The notes beneath the pieces were generated by a model. That model was not told where the DNA came from, searched no databases, and was given only the letters and a program-made list of their open reading frames with translations. This document shows, piece after piece, positions 1 to 8,824 of a stretch of DNA of 56,713 bases (position 1 is the first letter of the stretch; the number at the start of each line of letters is the position of its first letter). The translations under genes were made by a program, and so were the position numbers. Source of the stretch: Bacillota bacterium (GTDB lineage Bacteria; Bacillota; Clostridia; Christensenellales; Aristaeellaceae); contig JAEYOV010000054.1 of the NCBI GenBank assembly GCA_023411395.1, positions 1-56,713 on the forward strand. The letters run 5' to 3'.

Positions 1-2794
1 GGTTGGGGGGGGGGGGGGGGGGGGCCGCGTTGTACTGGTCGATATAGTACTTGGCTTCCTCCGGTGTAATGCGCCGCAATGCGTCATCCTGGACATAACC
101 GGTGACCTTGTCCAGCGTTTCCACCAGGGACCAGGGCTCACCGCCTTGATATACCTGGCCCACTACATACACCAGTGTATTGACGGGGAGCGTGGCCAAA
201 ATGCTCTGATCGGAGCTGCTCACTTCCATCCTGAGCGCCACCTGCCGGTTGGTCAGTGCATAGCCCGCGTATTGGCCGGGCAGGGGGGTCGGGGTAACCG
301 TCGCGGCAGGCGTAGGTGTGGGCGTGGGCGTATTGGTATTGGCAGGATCGGGCGTACGGGTGGGCATGGGGGTGGCCAGCGTTGCCTGGTAAGCGTCGCT
401 TTCGGCCTGGGACAAAATATCGACATACATGGCCATCAGGTAACCGTCCGTACCATTTACCCTGACACGGGCCCATACTTCGTTCTTGTCATTGAACTGT
501 GTTTCATAGACCCATACATGGAGATCCTTTGCCAGCTTCCCGCCGATGGCCGCGGTGCCGGTAGAGGGTCCGCTGCGGAAGTTCAAACTGCCGGTATTGG
601 TCATGCCCCAGCGGTCAACGGAGGCACCCACGGGTATGGGGGTTTCCGCAGGCGAAGGGGTAGGAGTCTGCGTCGTGGTCGGCGTTGGTGTGGGAGTCAT
701 AGTAGGTGTTGGGGTCGGCGTTGGTGTGGGAGTCGGCGTCGGCGTATTTACCGGCTCTTCCGGCGCGTGATACGAGAACAGGAAAACGATCTGCTCAGGT
801 TCCGGTACGCCGGATTCACTTACATACGCCGTTTTGGTGGATTCATCATTCAGCGTGTATTCTTTGGGGACCCGCGCGGGATCGACGCTGACCGGCTTGC
901 TGGAGCCGGGGTTTACGGTGACAGTGGTGTTGTAGAAAACCTCGCCGTCATCGCCCATGTACAGTACCGGTACATCTACCGGAACGGGCTCGGCCTCCAA
1001 ACGGAAGCGGAAGATGATTTCCTGCAAGGAAGGCGTGCCGTTTTCATCGACAAACACGGTCTTGACACTGTCATCATTCAGCACATAACCGGGGGCTTTG
1101 GTAAGATCAACGAGAATGTCCGCGCCGGAGCCGGGAACAACAATTGCTTTGCCCTGATAGATCACGGTGTCGTTTTCGTCCAAATACCTAATGGGGATCT
1201 CCACCTGCGTGACGGGGGGATCTTCTGTAATCTTGAGCTTGAACAGGAAGACCACCGGCTCAAAGGAGCCGTCCGCGTTTACGGAAGCCGTCTTGGTGCC
1301 GGAATCGTTAAGCTCGTAATCGGAGGACACCTTGCCCGTATCGACCTGGACTTCCTTGCTTGCGCCGGGCAGGACGGATACGCTGGTCTCATACAGGACG
1401 GAGCCGTCCTCCGCCTTGTATAGCACGGGTACATTCACCGGCTCTAAAGGCTTGAGCTTGAAGAAGAAGACCACCGGCTCAAAGGAGCCGTCCGCGTTTA
1501 CGGAAGCCGTTTTGGTATTGGAATCGTTAAGCTCGTAATCGGAGGACACCTTACCCGTATCCACCTGGACTTCCTTGCTTGCGCCGGGCAGAACGGATAC
1601 GCTGGTCTCATACAGGACGGAGCCGTCCTCCGCCTTGTAAAGCACGGGTACATTCACAGCCACCGGATCTAAATGCTTGAGCTTGAAGAAGAAGACCACC
1701 GGTTCAAAGGAACCGTCCGCGTTTACGAATGCCGTCTTGGTGCCGGAATCGTTGAGCTCGTAATCGGAGGACACCTTGCCCGTATCCACCTGGACTTCCT
1801 TGCTTGCGCCGGGCAGAACGGATACGCTGGTCTCATGCAGGACGGAGCCGTCCTCCGCCTTGTAAAGCACGGGTACATTCACCGGCTCTAAAGGCTTGAG
1901 CTTGAAAAAGAAGACCACCGGCTCAAAGGAGCCGTCTTCGTTTACGAAAGCTGTCTTGGTGCTGGAATCGTTAAGCTCGTAATCGGAGGACACCTTGCTT
2001 GTATCCACCTGGACTTCCTTGCTTGCGCCGGGCAGGACGGATACGCTGGTCTCATGCAGGACGGAGCCGTCCTCCGCCTTGTAAAGCACGGGCACGTTCA
2101 CCGGCTCTAAAGGCTTGAGCTTGAAGAAGAAAACCACCGGCTCAAAGGAGCCGTCTTCGTTTACGGAAGCCGTTTTGGTATTGGAATCGTTGAGCTCGTA
2201 ATCGGAGGATACCTTACCCGTATCCACCTGGACTTCCTTGCTCTCGCCGGGCAGGACGGATACGCTGGTCTCATGCAGAACAGAGCCGTCCTCCGCCTTG
2301 TAAAGCACGGGTACATTCACCGGCGGTTTGGGCGTAGGCTCCTCCGTGGGCGTAGGCGCTATGCTGGTGGAAATGTACAGGATGATGGAAGGAGAAAGCT
2401 GATTGCCGCCCCCATCATAGGCTGTGATATAAATGGCGTCTTTCGAATTTACGCCGCTGGCGTTTTTGACGTTTGTCAGCATGAGATTGCCAACGCCTGC
2501 CCCGGCATCATACTGATAATCGTCATAGCCTGGAGCATAGATGGACAGCGTCAGGCTTTGGAACGGCTCGTTGCTTGACACCTGCACCCAAAAGGCGCTG
2601 TCCTCAGTCCAGCCAAGGGCATTGGCCGTCGCGCTCTGGGTGTTTCCGCCGTCCGTCCAGGACACCGTAATTTCCAGGTTGCTCCAGTTGACAGCTGCCA
2701 TGGCGGGTGTTGACACCCATGGGAAGGCCATGAGCAAAACCATCGCAAAGGACAGCATGCGGCGGCCAAAGGAATGATTGATCTTTTTTTTCAT
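1..2794 (-). CDS. Secreted repeat protein with MucBP-like repeats and SH3-like domains (partial, C-terminus missing)
   Basis: The gene runs off the left edge, so only its first 931 codons are present. The ATG at 2792-2794 follows AAGGAGG and a consensus promoter. Residues 1-32 form a Sec signal peptide (basic start, hydrophobic core, AMA end). About 110 residues of beta-rich, Ig-like sequence follow, then a short Pro/Thr linker and seven modules of about 73 residues (five near-identical, two diverged) resembling MucBP or surface-adhesion repeats. After a long Pro/Thr linker come one SH3b-like domain (about 400-630, with NFRSGPS), a second Pro/Thr linker, a second SH3-like segment (about 30-270) and a poly-Pro run. 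The protein is probably extracellular and bound to cell wall or host glycan. Domain identities are by eye. The real C-terminus, and so any anchor, lies outside the window. Confidence 0.85.
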   Translation of the reverse strand, partial: MKKKINHSFGRRMLSFAMVLLMAFPWVSTPAMAAVNWSNLEITVSWTDGGNTQSATANALGWTEDSAFWVQVSSNEPFQSLTLSIYAPGYDDYQYDAGAGVGNLMLTNVKNASGVNSKDAIYITAYDGGGNQLSPSIILYISTSIAPTPTEEPTPKPPVNVPVLYKAEDGSVLHETSVSVLPGESKEVQVDTGKVSSDYELNDSNTKTASVNEDGSFEPVVFFFKLKPLEPVNVPVLYKAEDGSVLHETSVSVLPGASKEVQVDTSKVSSDYELNDSSTKTAFVNEDGSFEPVVFFFKLKPLEPVNVPVLYKAEDGSVLHETSVSVLPGASKEVQVDTGKVSSDYELNDSGTKTAFVNADGSFEPVVFFFKLKHLDPVAVNVPVLYKAEDGSVLYETSVSVLPGASKEVQVDTGKVSSDYELNDSNTKTASVNADGSFEPVVFFFKLKPLEPVNVPVLYKAEDGSVLYETSVSVLPGASKEVQVDTGKVSSDYELNDSGTKTASVNADGSFEPVVFLFKLKITEDPPVTQVEIPIRYLDENDTVIYQGKAIVVPGSGADILVDLTKAPGYVLNDDSVKTVFVDENGTPSLQEIIFRFRLEAEPVPVDVPVLYMGDDGEVFYNTTVTVNPGSSKPVSVDPARVPKEYTLNDESTKTAYVSESGVPEPEQIVFLFSYHAPEEPVNTPTPTPTPTPTPTPTMTPTPTPTTTQTPTPSPAETPIPVGASVDRWGMTNTGSLNFRSGPSTGTAAIGGKLAKDLHVWVYETQFNDKNEVWARVRVNGTDGYLMAMYVDILSQAESDAYQATLATPMPTRTPDPANTNTPTPTPTPAATVTPTPLPGQYAGYALTNRQVALRMEVSSSDQSILATLPVNTLVYVVGQVYQGGEPWSLVETLDKVTGYVQDDALRRITPEEAKYYIDQYNAAPPPPPPN
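5..24. repeat. Homopolymer of 20 G (C on the coding strand) inside the repeat protein gene
   Basis: Twenty consecutive G sit at the window edge. On the minus coding strand they read as an in-frame poly-proline run. The tract may be a true linker, a slippage-prone tract, or a short-read artefact at a contig end. Confidence 0.6.
1220..2320 (-). repeat. Five tandem near-identical 219-bp repeats (73 residues each)
   Basis: Repeat units begin, in coding direction, at 2320, 2101, 1882, 1657 and 1438. The spacing is 219 bp except for one 225-bp unit that carries two extra residues (VA). Each unit reads VNVPVLYKAEDGS... and ends in ...EPVVFFFKLKPLEP. Two more diverged copies follow down to about position 750. 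All spacings are multiples of three, so the reading frame is kept. Confidence 0.9.
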
Positions 2795-2833
2795 GGGTGA
2801 GTTCCCTCCTTGTATTGGTGGGCCATGTATACG

Positions 2834-2862
2834 ATTGTAGTATTCTTCCGCCGGGTTGTCAA
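2834..2862 (-). promoter_or_regulatory. Sigma-A-type promoter of the repeat protein gene
   Basis: On the minus strand TTGACA (2857-2862) is separated by 17 bp from TACAAT (2834-2839), about 40 bp before the start codon. This is one of the best promoter matches in the window. Confidence 0.75.
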
Positions 2863-2982
2863 TTCGGTGGCGGTTGGAAAATGTTGCGGCGGCGGCTTTT
2901 TGGCAGGATTGCACCGCCCTTTGGCGAATAACGATAGGTATGCGGTGCGCCTAAAAAGGCGCCGGAGGAGGCAGCCCGGATC

Positions 2983-3531
2983 ATGGGGGATGAAGCATTG
3001 CGGGAGACCCCTTTCCAGACGAAGGTCGTATTTGACGGCAAAATCATCTCCGTGGAGCATTGGCTCGTCAAGCTGCCAAACGGCAGGGAAGCGCTCCGGG
3101 AGGTGGTGAAGCATCCGGGCGCCGCCGCCATCGTTCCCGTGGACGGGGACGGGTATGTGACGCTGGTGCGCCAGCACCGGGTGGCCATCGGACGCATGAC
3201 CTGGGAGATCCCGGCGGGGAAGCTGAACTTTGCGGGGGAAGACCCTTTTCACTGCGCCGTCCGGGAACTGGAGGAGGAGACCGGGCTGAAGGCCGGCCGC
3301 TGGGAGCTGCTCACCCAGGTAGACACGACGCCGGGTTTTTGCACGGAGCGCATCGCACTGTACCTGGCCACGGATTTGAGCCAGCATGAGGCTCATGCGG
3401 ATGAGGATGAATTCCTTGAGCTAAAACGCATTCCCCTCACGGAGGCGGCAGAACAGGTGATGGCCGGAGAGATTCGGGACGGCAAGACAGCCCTTGGCAT
3501 TTTGATGGCCTGCCGCCGCCTGCGAGACTAA
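2983..3531 (+). CDS. NUDIX hydrolase, ADP-ribose pyrophosphatase type
   Basis: This 182-residue cytoplasmic protein fits the ADP-ribose pyrophosphatase (NudF-like) group, which hydrolyses ADP-ribose to AMP and ribose 5-phosphate using Mg2+. The Nudix box lies at about residues 78-101, with PAGK followed by REL-EEETGL. One extra residue stands between the box glycine and its first glutamate compared with the consensus, a variation I believe also occurs in other clostridial members. The E-I-P-A-G-K strand before the box and the TTPGF segment after it are typical of the subgroup. The ATG follows GGAGGAGG at a long spacing. The gene starts a small plus-strand group and is divergent from the repeat protein gene. 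Substrate is inferred from family only. Confidence 0.9.
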   Translation: MGDEALRETPFQTKVVFDGKIISVEHWLVKLPNGREALREVVKHPGAAAIVPVDGDGYVTLVRQHRVAIGRMTWEIPAGKLNFAGEDPFHCAVRELEEETGLKAGRWELLTQVDTTPGFCTERIALYLATDLSQHEAHADEDEFLELKRIPLTEAAEQVMAGEIRDGKTALGILMACRRLRD

Positions 3532-3647
3532 AATTGTTGTTTCATACAGATAACGAATCATAGGGGGACAGACTTCCCTCGTTGTCAGGAATTTCTGGGC
3601 ATCAAGCCGGGAACGCTTTGCTTGTTCCCCTGAAAGGAGGTCCGAAC

Positions 3648-3818
3648 ATGGACAAACGGCGCGGCAACCCCTTTTTGCTGATACTGCTGATTCTGCTGCT
3701 CATCATCGGCCTGGTGGTACTCTTCTGGGGCGCGGCAACCTATGTGAAACCGCGCGTACCCTTTGGCGGGCCGCCGGTGATCCTTCGATACATGAATGAC
3801 CTGGTATATATTCCCTGA
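3648..3818 (+). CDS. Small single-pass membrane protein, 56 residues
   Basis: The ATG at 3648 follows AAAGGAGG with 8 bases of spacing, a strong ribosome binding site that argues this short frame is real. The product has a short basic N-terminus (MDKRRGN), one very hydrophobic Leu/Ile-rich helix (about residues 8-30) and a roughly 25-residue tail that by the positive-inside rule should lie outside the cell. It sits 14 bp before the acetyltransferase gene. I do not recognise a family and assign no function. A longer reading from an upstream ATG at 3582 lacks a comparable ribosome binding site. Confidence 0.7.
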   Translation: MDKRRGNPFLLILLILLLIIGLVVLFWGAATYVKPRVPFGGPPVILRYMNDLVYIP

Positions 3819-3832
3819 CAAAGGAAGAAGCA

Positions 3833-4435
3833 ATGCCGGAAAGGCTTGAAATTACCATGCAACTTTTTGACAATGTCTTTGCCCGCCTGCCGGAACTTAC
3901 AACAAGCAGGCTGATCCTGCGCAACATGCGCATGAATGACGCCCGGGACATATACGAGTATTCCTGCGACCCCCAGGTGGCCCGCCATGTGCTGTGGGAG
4001 GCCCATCAAAACATTCATCAGACACGGGCCTATATCCGCTATGTGCTGCGCCAGTACCGCACCGGCACGCCCAGCAGCTTCTGCATAGCGCTGAAGGAGA
4101 CGGGGAAGGTGATCGGCACCATCGGCTTTATGTGGGTAAGCAGCGAAAACCGCTCTGCCGAGGTGGGCTACAGCTTGTCCCGGTCTTATTGGAATCAGGG
4201 GTATATGACCGAAGCGCTGGCCGCGGTTTTGCGCTTTGGCTTTGAAACGCTGAACCTCAACCGCATCGAAGCCCAGCATGAGCTGGACAACCCGGCCAGC
4301 GGCCGGGTGATGGAGCATGTGGGCATGCTTAGGGAAGGCACGCTCAGGGAGCGGCTGTACAACAAGTCCCGCTTTGTGGATGTGGAACTGTATGCCATAT
4401 TGCGGGAGGAGTGGCGGAAATTGAACGGGCGGTGA
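3833..4435 (+). CDS. GNAT family N-acetyltransferase (RimJ/RimL-like)
   Basis: This 200-residue protein has the layout of ribosomal-protein-alanine-type acetyltransferases: an ELTTSRLILRNM start strand, a G-K-V-I-G-T-I-G-F strand, the AEVGYSLSRSYWNQGYMTEA segment that forms the acetyl-CoA pyrophosphate loop (Q/R-x-x-G-x-A/G type), and the N-x-A-S-x-x-x-x-E-x-x-G-M-x-x-E-G close. It probably transfers acetyl from acetyl-CoA to an amine in the cytoplasm. The acceptor is unknown. The ATG at 3833 follows AAAGGAAG. A second in-frame ATG at 3857 is possible but has no ribosome binding site. Confidence 0.9.
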   Translation: MPERLEITMQLFDNVFARLPELTTSRLILRNMRMNDARDIYEYSCDPQVARHVLWEAHQNIHQTRAYIRYVLRQYRTGTPSSFCIALKETGKVIGTIGFMWVSSENRSAEVGYSLSRSYWNQGYMTEALAAVLRFGFETLNLNRIEAQHELDNPASGRVMEHVGMLREGTLRERLYNKSRFVDVELYAILREEWRKLNGR

Positions 4436-4455
4436 AAACCGTTTGGAAAAACCGA

Positions 4456-4486
4456 GGCTCTTCCCGGCTGCAAACCGGGAAGAGCC
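4456..4486. terminator. Bidirectional intrinsic terminator between convergent genes
   Basis: A perfect 12-bp stem (4456-4467 with 4475-4486) encloses a 7-base loop. T residues follow on the plus strand, and GGTTTTT follows on the minus strand. It lies between the acetyltransferase gene and the convergent secreted protein gene. Confidence 0.85.
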
Positions 4487-4508
4487 TTTGCTTCGTTGGC
4501 GAAATTGA

Positions 4509-6083
4509 TCAGGGATTGGCATTTTGAAAGATCATGTTCAGGATGGAGGGGGGAAGCTGGGACATGGCCATCATCAACTGCCCCATGGCCACCGGATAGG
4601 CTTCCTGTCCCCAGGCCTCCAGCTCCTCCGTGGTCATATTGCCCAGGCGCACACTGTCCTCAGGGATAACGGGCAGCGCCGCGGGCTCATAGGAAGCGGT
4701 GGTATAGGCAATGGTGCAGACCGGGTCGCTGCCGCCCATAAGATACAGGTCCACGGTACCCTCAGCCTTGGCGTCAATACTGTCACGGACAATTTTTTCG
4801 GTACCCACCAGGTCCAGGTCGACGTCCAGACCGGTGGTAGACATTTCAAAGCCCAGCTTCCAGTCATCCTGTACCGAGCTTGCGCCGGTGGAAGTCCGCC
4901 TGTCAAAAGTCACGATTATCATGTCCAACCCGATGCCTCTTCGCATCATGTCGTGTGCGTACTCCCAGTGGCTCTCGGTGATGGTGGCACCGCCTTTTTT
5001 GGCGGGCGGAACATCCTTTGTCGTGAAGGAGATAGAAGCGCCAAGCGCATCCGACAGTATGTACAGCCCGTACAGCGTTTTTACGCTATCCGCTTCCGTT
5101 TTGATATACTGCCCGCATACCAGGGTGCTGGTGGTGGTTTCCACGATATCGGCCCTGATTTCCAGCGCCTTTCTTTCGCCTTTTGCATCCATCAGCTCGG
5201 TGACGATGACAGGGTTGGGAAGGAAATCGCCCGCGGCCTTTGCGAATTCATCGGGCAGGAGCAGCAGCATCCTGCGGACCTCCTCTTTGTCGTAGGGGTC
5301 ATCGCCGGCCTTTGTTGCTGAAGAGGAGGCCAAATCATTCAGCACGGTAAGGTTTTCATCCTTGACCGCCCAGTTTGTAAAAATCTGAATGGCCTTTTTC
5401 AATTGTTCCGCGGATACGGTATGCTCCTTCTTTGTGACGGCGGCGTCGTGCTTTTCACGTTCAAAAACGCCGGTTGTGATTTTCGGGTTGGACATGATGC
5501 CAGAAACCCAGGCGGCCAAAGGCTCTGCCAGGTTTGTTTGGAAGCTTACGGGATCGAAGCCCAGTGTTTCGATAAAGGAGGCATCTTCCTTCAGGGTATC
5601 CTTGGAGAGCATGATGGATGACCGGAGGCTGTCCAGCATATCGGCATCCAGCGCGGGAGCGTCTTCCATTGTACCTGCCAACAGCCGAATGTATAACGCA
5701 GCCAACTCTTCCGGCGTGAAGGAGAGCACCTGTCCCCCCAGCAGGTTGCTCATGACATGGAGCTCATCGGCTTTTGTAAGGAAAGTCGCGGAAAGGGAGG
5801 GCGTGTCCTGCAAAAACAGTGCGATATGACTGAGCGTATCTTCCCCCTGCTTTTGCTCGGAGGCCTCCACCCGCAGGACCTTCAGAAGATCGGCGATCAT
5901 TGCCGAGTTGGAATACTGGTCCATCGCTTTGCCGGGAGTGAAGGTTACGGTGGTTTTTATGGCGCGGCCAGCCTCATAGGCCTGGTCCAAAAAGGAAGCC
6001 GGCGCGCTTTCACCAAGGGAGAGGACGGGAATGGCCAGCAGCGCCATTGCCAGCACGAGCGCAGTGAGTTTACGGATGTTCAT
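4509..6083 (-). CDS. Secreted protein of unknown function, 524 residues
   Basis: I do not recognise a family. The ATG at 6081-6083 follows AAGGAG and is preferred over an in-frame ATG ten codons upstream that has no ribosome binding site. A signal peptide covers about residues 1-24 (MNIRKL, hydrophobic core, then SLG-E), with no lipobox cysteine. The remainder has no internal membrane segment. It is helix-rich in the first half, and in the second half it consists of alternating beta-strand-like stretches (for example STLVCGQYIKTEAD and GTVDLYLMGG). The general plan recalls the other unknown secreted protein at 51335-52723, but I cannot demonstrate homology by eye. It is monocistronic, with its own promoter and a shared terminator. 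Confidence 0.8.
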   Translation of the reverse strand: MNIRKLTALVLAMALLAIPVLSLGESAPASFLDQAYEAGRAIKTTVTFTPGKAMDQYSNSAMIADLLKVLRVEASEQKQGEDTLSHIALFLQDTPSLSATFLTKADELHVMSNLLGGQVLSFTPEELAALYIRLLAGTMEDAPALDADMLDSLRSSIMLSKDTLKEDASFIETLGFDPVSFQTNLAEPLAAWVSGIMSNPKITTGVFEREKHDAAVTKKEHTVSAEQLKKAIQIFTNWAVKDENLTVLNDLASSSATKAGDDPYDKEEVRRMLLLLPDEFAKAAGDFLPNPVIVTELMDAKGERKALEIRADIVETTTSTLVCGQYIKTEADSVKTLYGLYILSDALGASISFTTKDVPPAKKGGATITESHWEYAHDMMRRGIGLDMIIVTFDRRTSTGASSVQDDWKLGFEMSTTGLDVDLDLVGTEKIVRDSIDAKAEGTVDLYLMGGSDPVCTIAYTTASYEPAALPVIPEDSVRLGNMTTEELEAWGQEAYPVAMGQLMMAMSQLPPSILNMIFQNANP

Positions 6084-6124
6084 GAAATTCTCCTTTCTTC
6101 CTAAAAAACCCATACAATATGGCT

Positions 6125-6153
6125 ATTATACAATTGGATAACGTGATTGTCAT
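6125..6153 (-). promoter_or_regulatory. Promoter of the secreted protein gene
   Basis: On the minus strand ATGACA (6148-6153), a 17-bp spacer and TATAAT (6125-6130) stand about 40 bp before the start codon at 6083. Confidence 0.75.
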
Positions 6154-6790
6154 TGTTTTTTTGGCGGATTTTGGACAAATAAGTTTATCTGGTGATTTGG
6201 ATAAAATGTCGGCAATGGGCAAATGCATCTTGTATGCAAGCTTCAAGTTCCACAAATTGCGGAATTGCCGGCCTTCTCTCTTTTTTCAACAGAAAATTCC
6301 CAAGCAACCCAAGTTCGGGGGGGATGGCATCTACAGCCGGGCGGGCATGGGGTAAGCGATGCATAAGTCAAGAAGCCAGGACAGAGAGGGAATGCTAAAA
6401 GGTATATGACATTTCTTTGGAAATTTCATTTGATGCGCGTTCTATTGCAAGGGAACCCGCGCAGAACAACGAACAATATTATAAAAAACAACCTTAATGT
6501 TCGGGTAAATTGGAATCTGCCCGGCATTGGGAAGTAAATGAAAGCCACGAAAAATACGAAAAAAATACATTCGCGCCATCATAATTCCTTCAATAATCAA
6601 ATCCATTGTGGTATCATATAAAAGAAAATTGCATATTCGGTAAGCCGGTGATGCGGTTTTCAGGTTTGCCGATCAATTTTTACTTTTGCAGAAGATGATG
6701 AAGGACCCGGTGGGCGGCTGTAGAATGGTGCGGTTTTTGCAGGCACTGAATTTGGATGAATGAGGAATGAAAATTCGAGCAAGCCAAAAT
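6154..6790. other. AT-rich non-coding stretch before the peptide cluster
   Basis: About 640 bases, clearly richer in A and T than the surrounding genes, contain no frame with a ribosome binding site or recognisable protein. I see no riboswitch or repeat that I can name. The stretch may carry regulatory sites for the 17-kb downstream cluster. Confidence 0.5.
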
Positions 6791-6799
6791 TGGTATAAT
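6791..6799 (+). promoter_or_regulatory. Extended -10 element, likely promoter of the peptide cluster
   Basis: TGG followed by a perfect TATAAT (6794-6799) lies 44 bases before the first start codon. No good -35 box stands 17 bases upstream, which fits an extended -10 promoter or one that needs an activator. Confidence 0.55.
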
Positions 6800-6842
6800 C
6801 CAATGTTCAAATACGCTGAGAAAACCGAAAGGAGAAGATGCG

Positions 6843-7817
6843 ATGCGCGATGTGTTGCGGTTTGATAAATTCCGGCTTGACCTGAAAAGCGACAGCGGGC
6901 AGCGGTATAACCTGCTGGATGACATATCCTTTTCCGTGCCGGAGGGCAAGGCGCTGGGTGTGGTGGGCGAATCAGGGTGCGGCAAGAGCATTACAAGCCT
7001 GGCGGCCATGCGCCTTCTGCCGCCGGTTGCGCAGGTGGCCGGGGGCAGCATCTACCTTGGCGAAAGAGATCTTTTGAAAAAAACCGAGCAGGAAATGTAC
7101 AAGGTGCGGGGCAAGGAAATCTCCATGGTTTTTCAGGAGCCTATGACCTCGCTGAATCCTGTGCTGACCATCGGGTTTCAAATTGAAGAGGTGCTCCGCC
7201 GCCACGAGCCGGAGCTTGGAAAGAAAGAACTTAAGGAGCGTACGCTCGGCCTGCTGAAGAAGGTGGGCATACCGAATCCGGAAAAGCGCATCAAAAACTA
7301 TCCCCACCAATTTTCCGGCGGCATGCGCCAGCGTACCATGATCGCCATGGCGATTGCCTGCAACCCCAGGCTGCTTATTGCCGACGAGTCCACCACCGCG
7401 CTGGACGTGACCATCCAGGCCCAGGTGCTGGACCTGATGACACACCTGAAAGAAGCGGGATCGCTGATGTTCATCACGCACAACCTTGGCGTGGTGGCGG
7501 AGGTGTGCGATGAAATGGTGGTTATGTATGCCGGGCAGATCGTGGAGAAAGGGACCGTGGAAGAAGTTTTCCTCCACCCGGTCCATCCGTATACCCGGGG
7601 TCTTTTATCGGCCATCCCCACACTGGAAACAACGGCGAAGAAACTCTACAGCATCCCGGGGACGGTACCCATGGTACAAAACTTTGCCAAGGGCTGCCGT
7701 TACGCCCCCCGGTGCGGCCATTGCTCGCCTGCCTGCCTGGAACAGCCGCCCCGCGAAAGACAGCTCAACGATCACCACAGCGTGGCCTGCTATCTGGAAA
7801 AGGGGGTGGAGGATTGA
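6843..7817 (+). CDS. oppD: Oligopeptide/dipeptide ABC transporter ATP-binding protein (OppD/DppD type)
   Basis: This 324-residue cytoplasmic ATPase is one of a pair that powers peptide import. Walker A GESGCGKS is at residues 42-49. The Q-loop (FQEPMTSLNP), the signature FSGGMRQR and Walker B LLIADESTTALD follow in order. The C-terminal oligopeptide-transporter extension with its cysteine cluster (GCRYAPRCGHCSPAC) is present, which separates Opp/Dpp ATPases from other importers. AAAGGAG precedes the ATG. Its stop overlaps the next start by one base (TGATG), so translation of the two ATPases is probably coupled. It is the first gene of the cluster. Confidence 0.96.
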   Translation: MRDVLRFDKFRLDLKSDSGQRYNLLDDISFSVPEGKALGVVGESGCGKSITSLAAMRLLPPVAQVAGGSIYLGERDLLKKTEQEMYKVRGKEISMVFQEPMTSLNPVLTIGFQIEEVLRRHEPELGKKELKERTLGLLKKVGIPNPEKRIKNYPHQFSGGMRQRTMIAMAIACNPRLLIADESTTALDVTIQAQVLDLMTHLKEAGSLMFITHNLGVVAEVCDEMVVMYAGQIVEKGTVEEVFLHPVHPYTRGLLSAIPTLETTAKKLYSIPGTVPMVQNFAKGCRYAPRCGHCSPACLEQPPRERQLNDHHSVACYLEKGVED

Positions 7818-8794
7818 TGGAAAGCACCAATACCCTCCTGCATGTCAAAGGCCTTACCAAGCACTTTAACATCAGCAGCAATTGGTTTGGCAAGCCTGTG
7901 CTGCTGCACGCCGTGGATGACATGAACTTTAACGTGCTCAAGGGCCAGACCCTTGGCGTCGTGGGTGAGAGCGGCTCCGGGAAATCCACCCTTGCAAGGC
8001 TCCTGCTCAAGCTGATCCCGGCCACCTCCGGTGAGGTCATCTATCAGGATAGAAACATCCTGCCCCTGAGGGAAAAGGAAAGCGGCGCCATACGCAGGGA
8101 TTTGCAGATGATATTCCAGGACCCATACGCTTCCCTGGATCCCAGGGTCAAGATAGGCGAAGCCATTGCGGAGCCGCTGAAAGAGCACAGGCTGTACAAA
8201 AAAAGCGCAGATATCAAAGCCCGCGTGGGGGACATGCTGGAACACGTGGGGCTGCAGCAGGAAATGGCAAGCCGCTTTCCCCATGAATTTTCCGGCGGCC
8301 AGCGCCAGCGCATCAATATTGCAAGGGCCCTTGCCATGAATCCCAAGCTCATTATCTGCGACGAGGCCGTAAGTGCCCTGGATGTGTCCGTGCAGGCCCA
8401 GGTGCTGAATCTGTTCAACAGCTTAAAAGAAGAATTTGATTTGACCTACATCTTTATCAGCCACGACCTGTCCGTTGTAAAATTCGTCAGCGATACCATC
8501 ATCGTCATGTATCTGGGCGAAATGATGGAGATGGCGCCTGCCGGCGAATTGTTTGAGCATACCGCCCATCCCTATACAAAAGCATTGATTTCGGCAATTC
8601 CAAATCCCAATCCCACCATCAGGAAAAAGCGGATTCTGCTGGAAGGGGACATCCCCAGCGCAGTCAACCTCCCGGACGGGTGCCGGTTTTGTTCCCGGTG
8701 CTACATGGCCCGCAAGGAATGCAAGACCCAGCACCCCCCATTGCAGGAGATTGCGCCCAACCACTTTGTCCGGTGCCCCTATTATGCAGGGTAA
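7817..8794 (+). CDS. oppF: Oligopeptide/dipeptide ABC transporter ATP-binding protein (OppF/DppF type)
   Basis: This is the second ATPase of the importer, 325 residues from the ATG at 7817. Walker A GESGSGKS, the Q-loop FQDPYASLDPR, signature FSGGQRQR and Walker B LIICDEAVSALD are all intact. The C-terminal oligopeptide extension has its cysteines (GCRFCSRCYMARKEC). A reading that begins earlier at 7712 would overlap oppD by about 100 bases and lacks a ribosome binding site, so 7817 (GGAGGATTG before ATG, overlapping the oppD stop) is chosen. It pairs with OppD to drive OppB/OppC. Confidence 0.96.
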   Translation: MESTNTLLHVKGLTKHFNISSNWFGKPVLLHAVDDMNFNVLKGQTLGVVGESGSGKSTLARLLLKLIPATSGEVIYQDRNILPLREKESGAIRRDLQMIFQDPYASLDPRVKIGEAIAEPLKEHRLYKKSADIKARVGDMLEHVGLQQEMASRFPHEFSGGQRQRINIARALAMNPKLIICDEAVSALDVSVQAQVLNLFNSLKEEFDLTYIFISHDLSVVKFVSDTIIVMYLGEMMEMAPAGELFEHTAHPYTKALISAIPNPNPTIRKKRILLEGDIPSAVNLPDGCRFCSRCYMARKECKTQHPPLQEIAPNHFVRCPYYAG

Positions 8795-8824
8795 CGCGAA
8801 AAAACCTTTGGAGGTGAATGGAGG

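Noticed and set aside
146..1423. Long plus-strand open frame over the repeat gene
   Set aside because: It is antisense to the minus-strand repeat protein, has low-complexity G/R-rich translation and no ribosome binding site.
3200..3300. NUDIX box with one extra residue, possible inactive enzyme
   Set aside because: All catalytic glutamates of the REL-EEETG part are present, and I believe the longer loop also occurs in other clostridial ADP-ribose pyrophosphatases.
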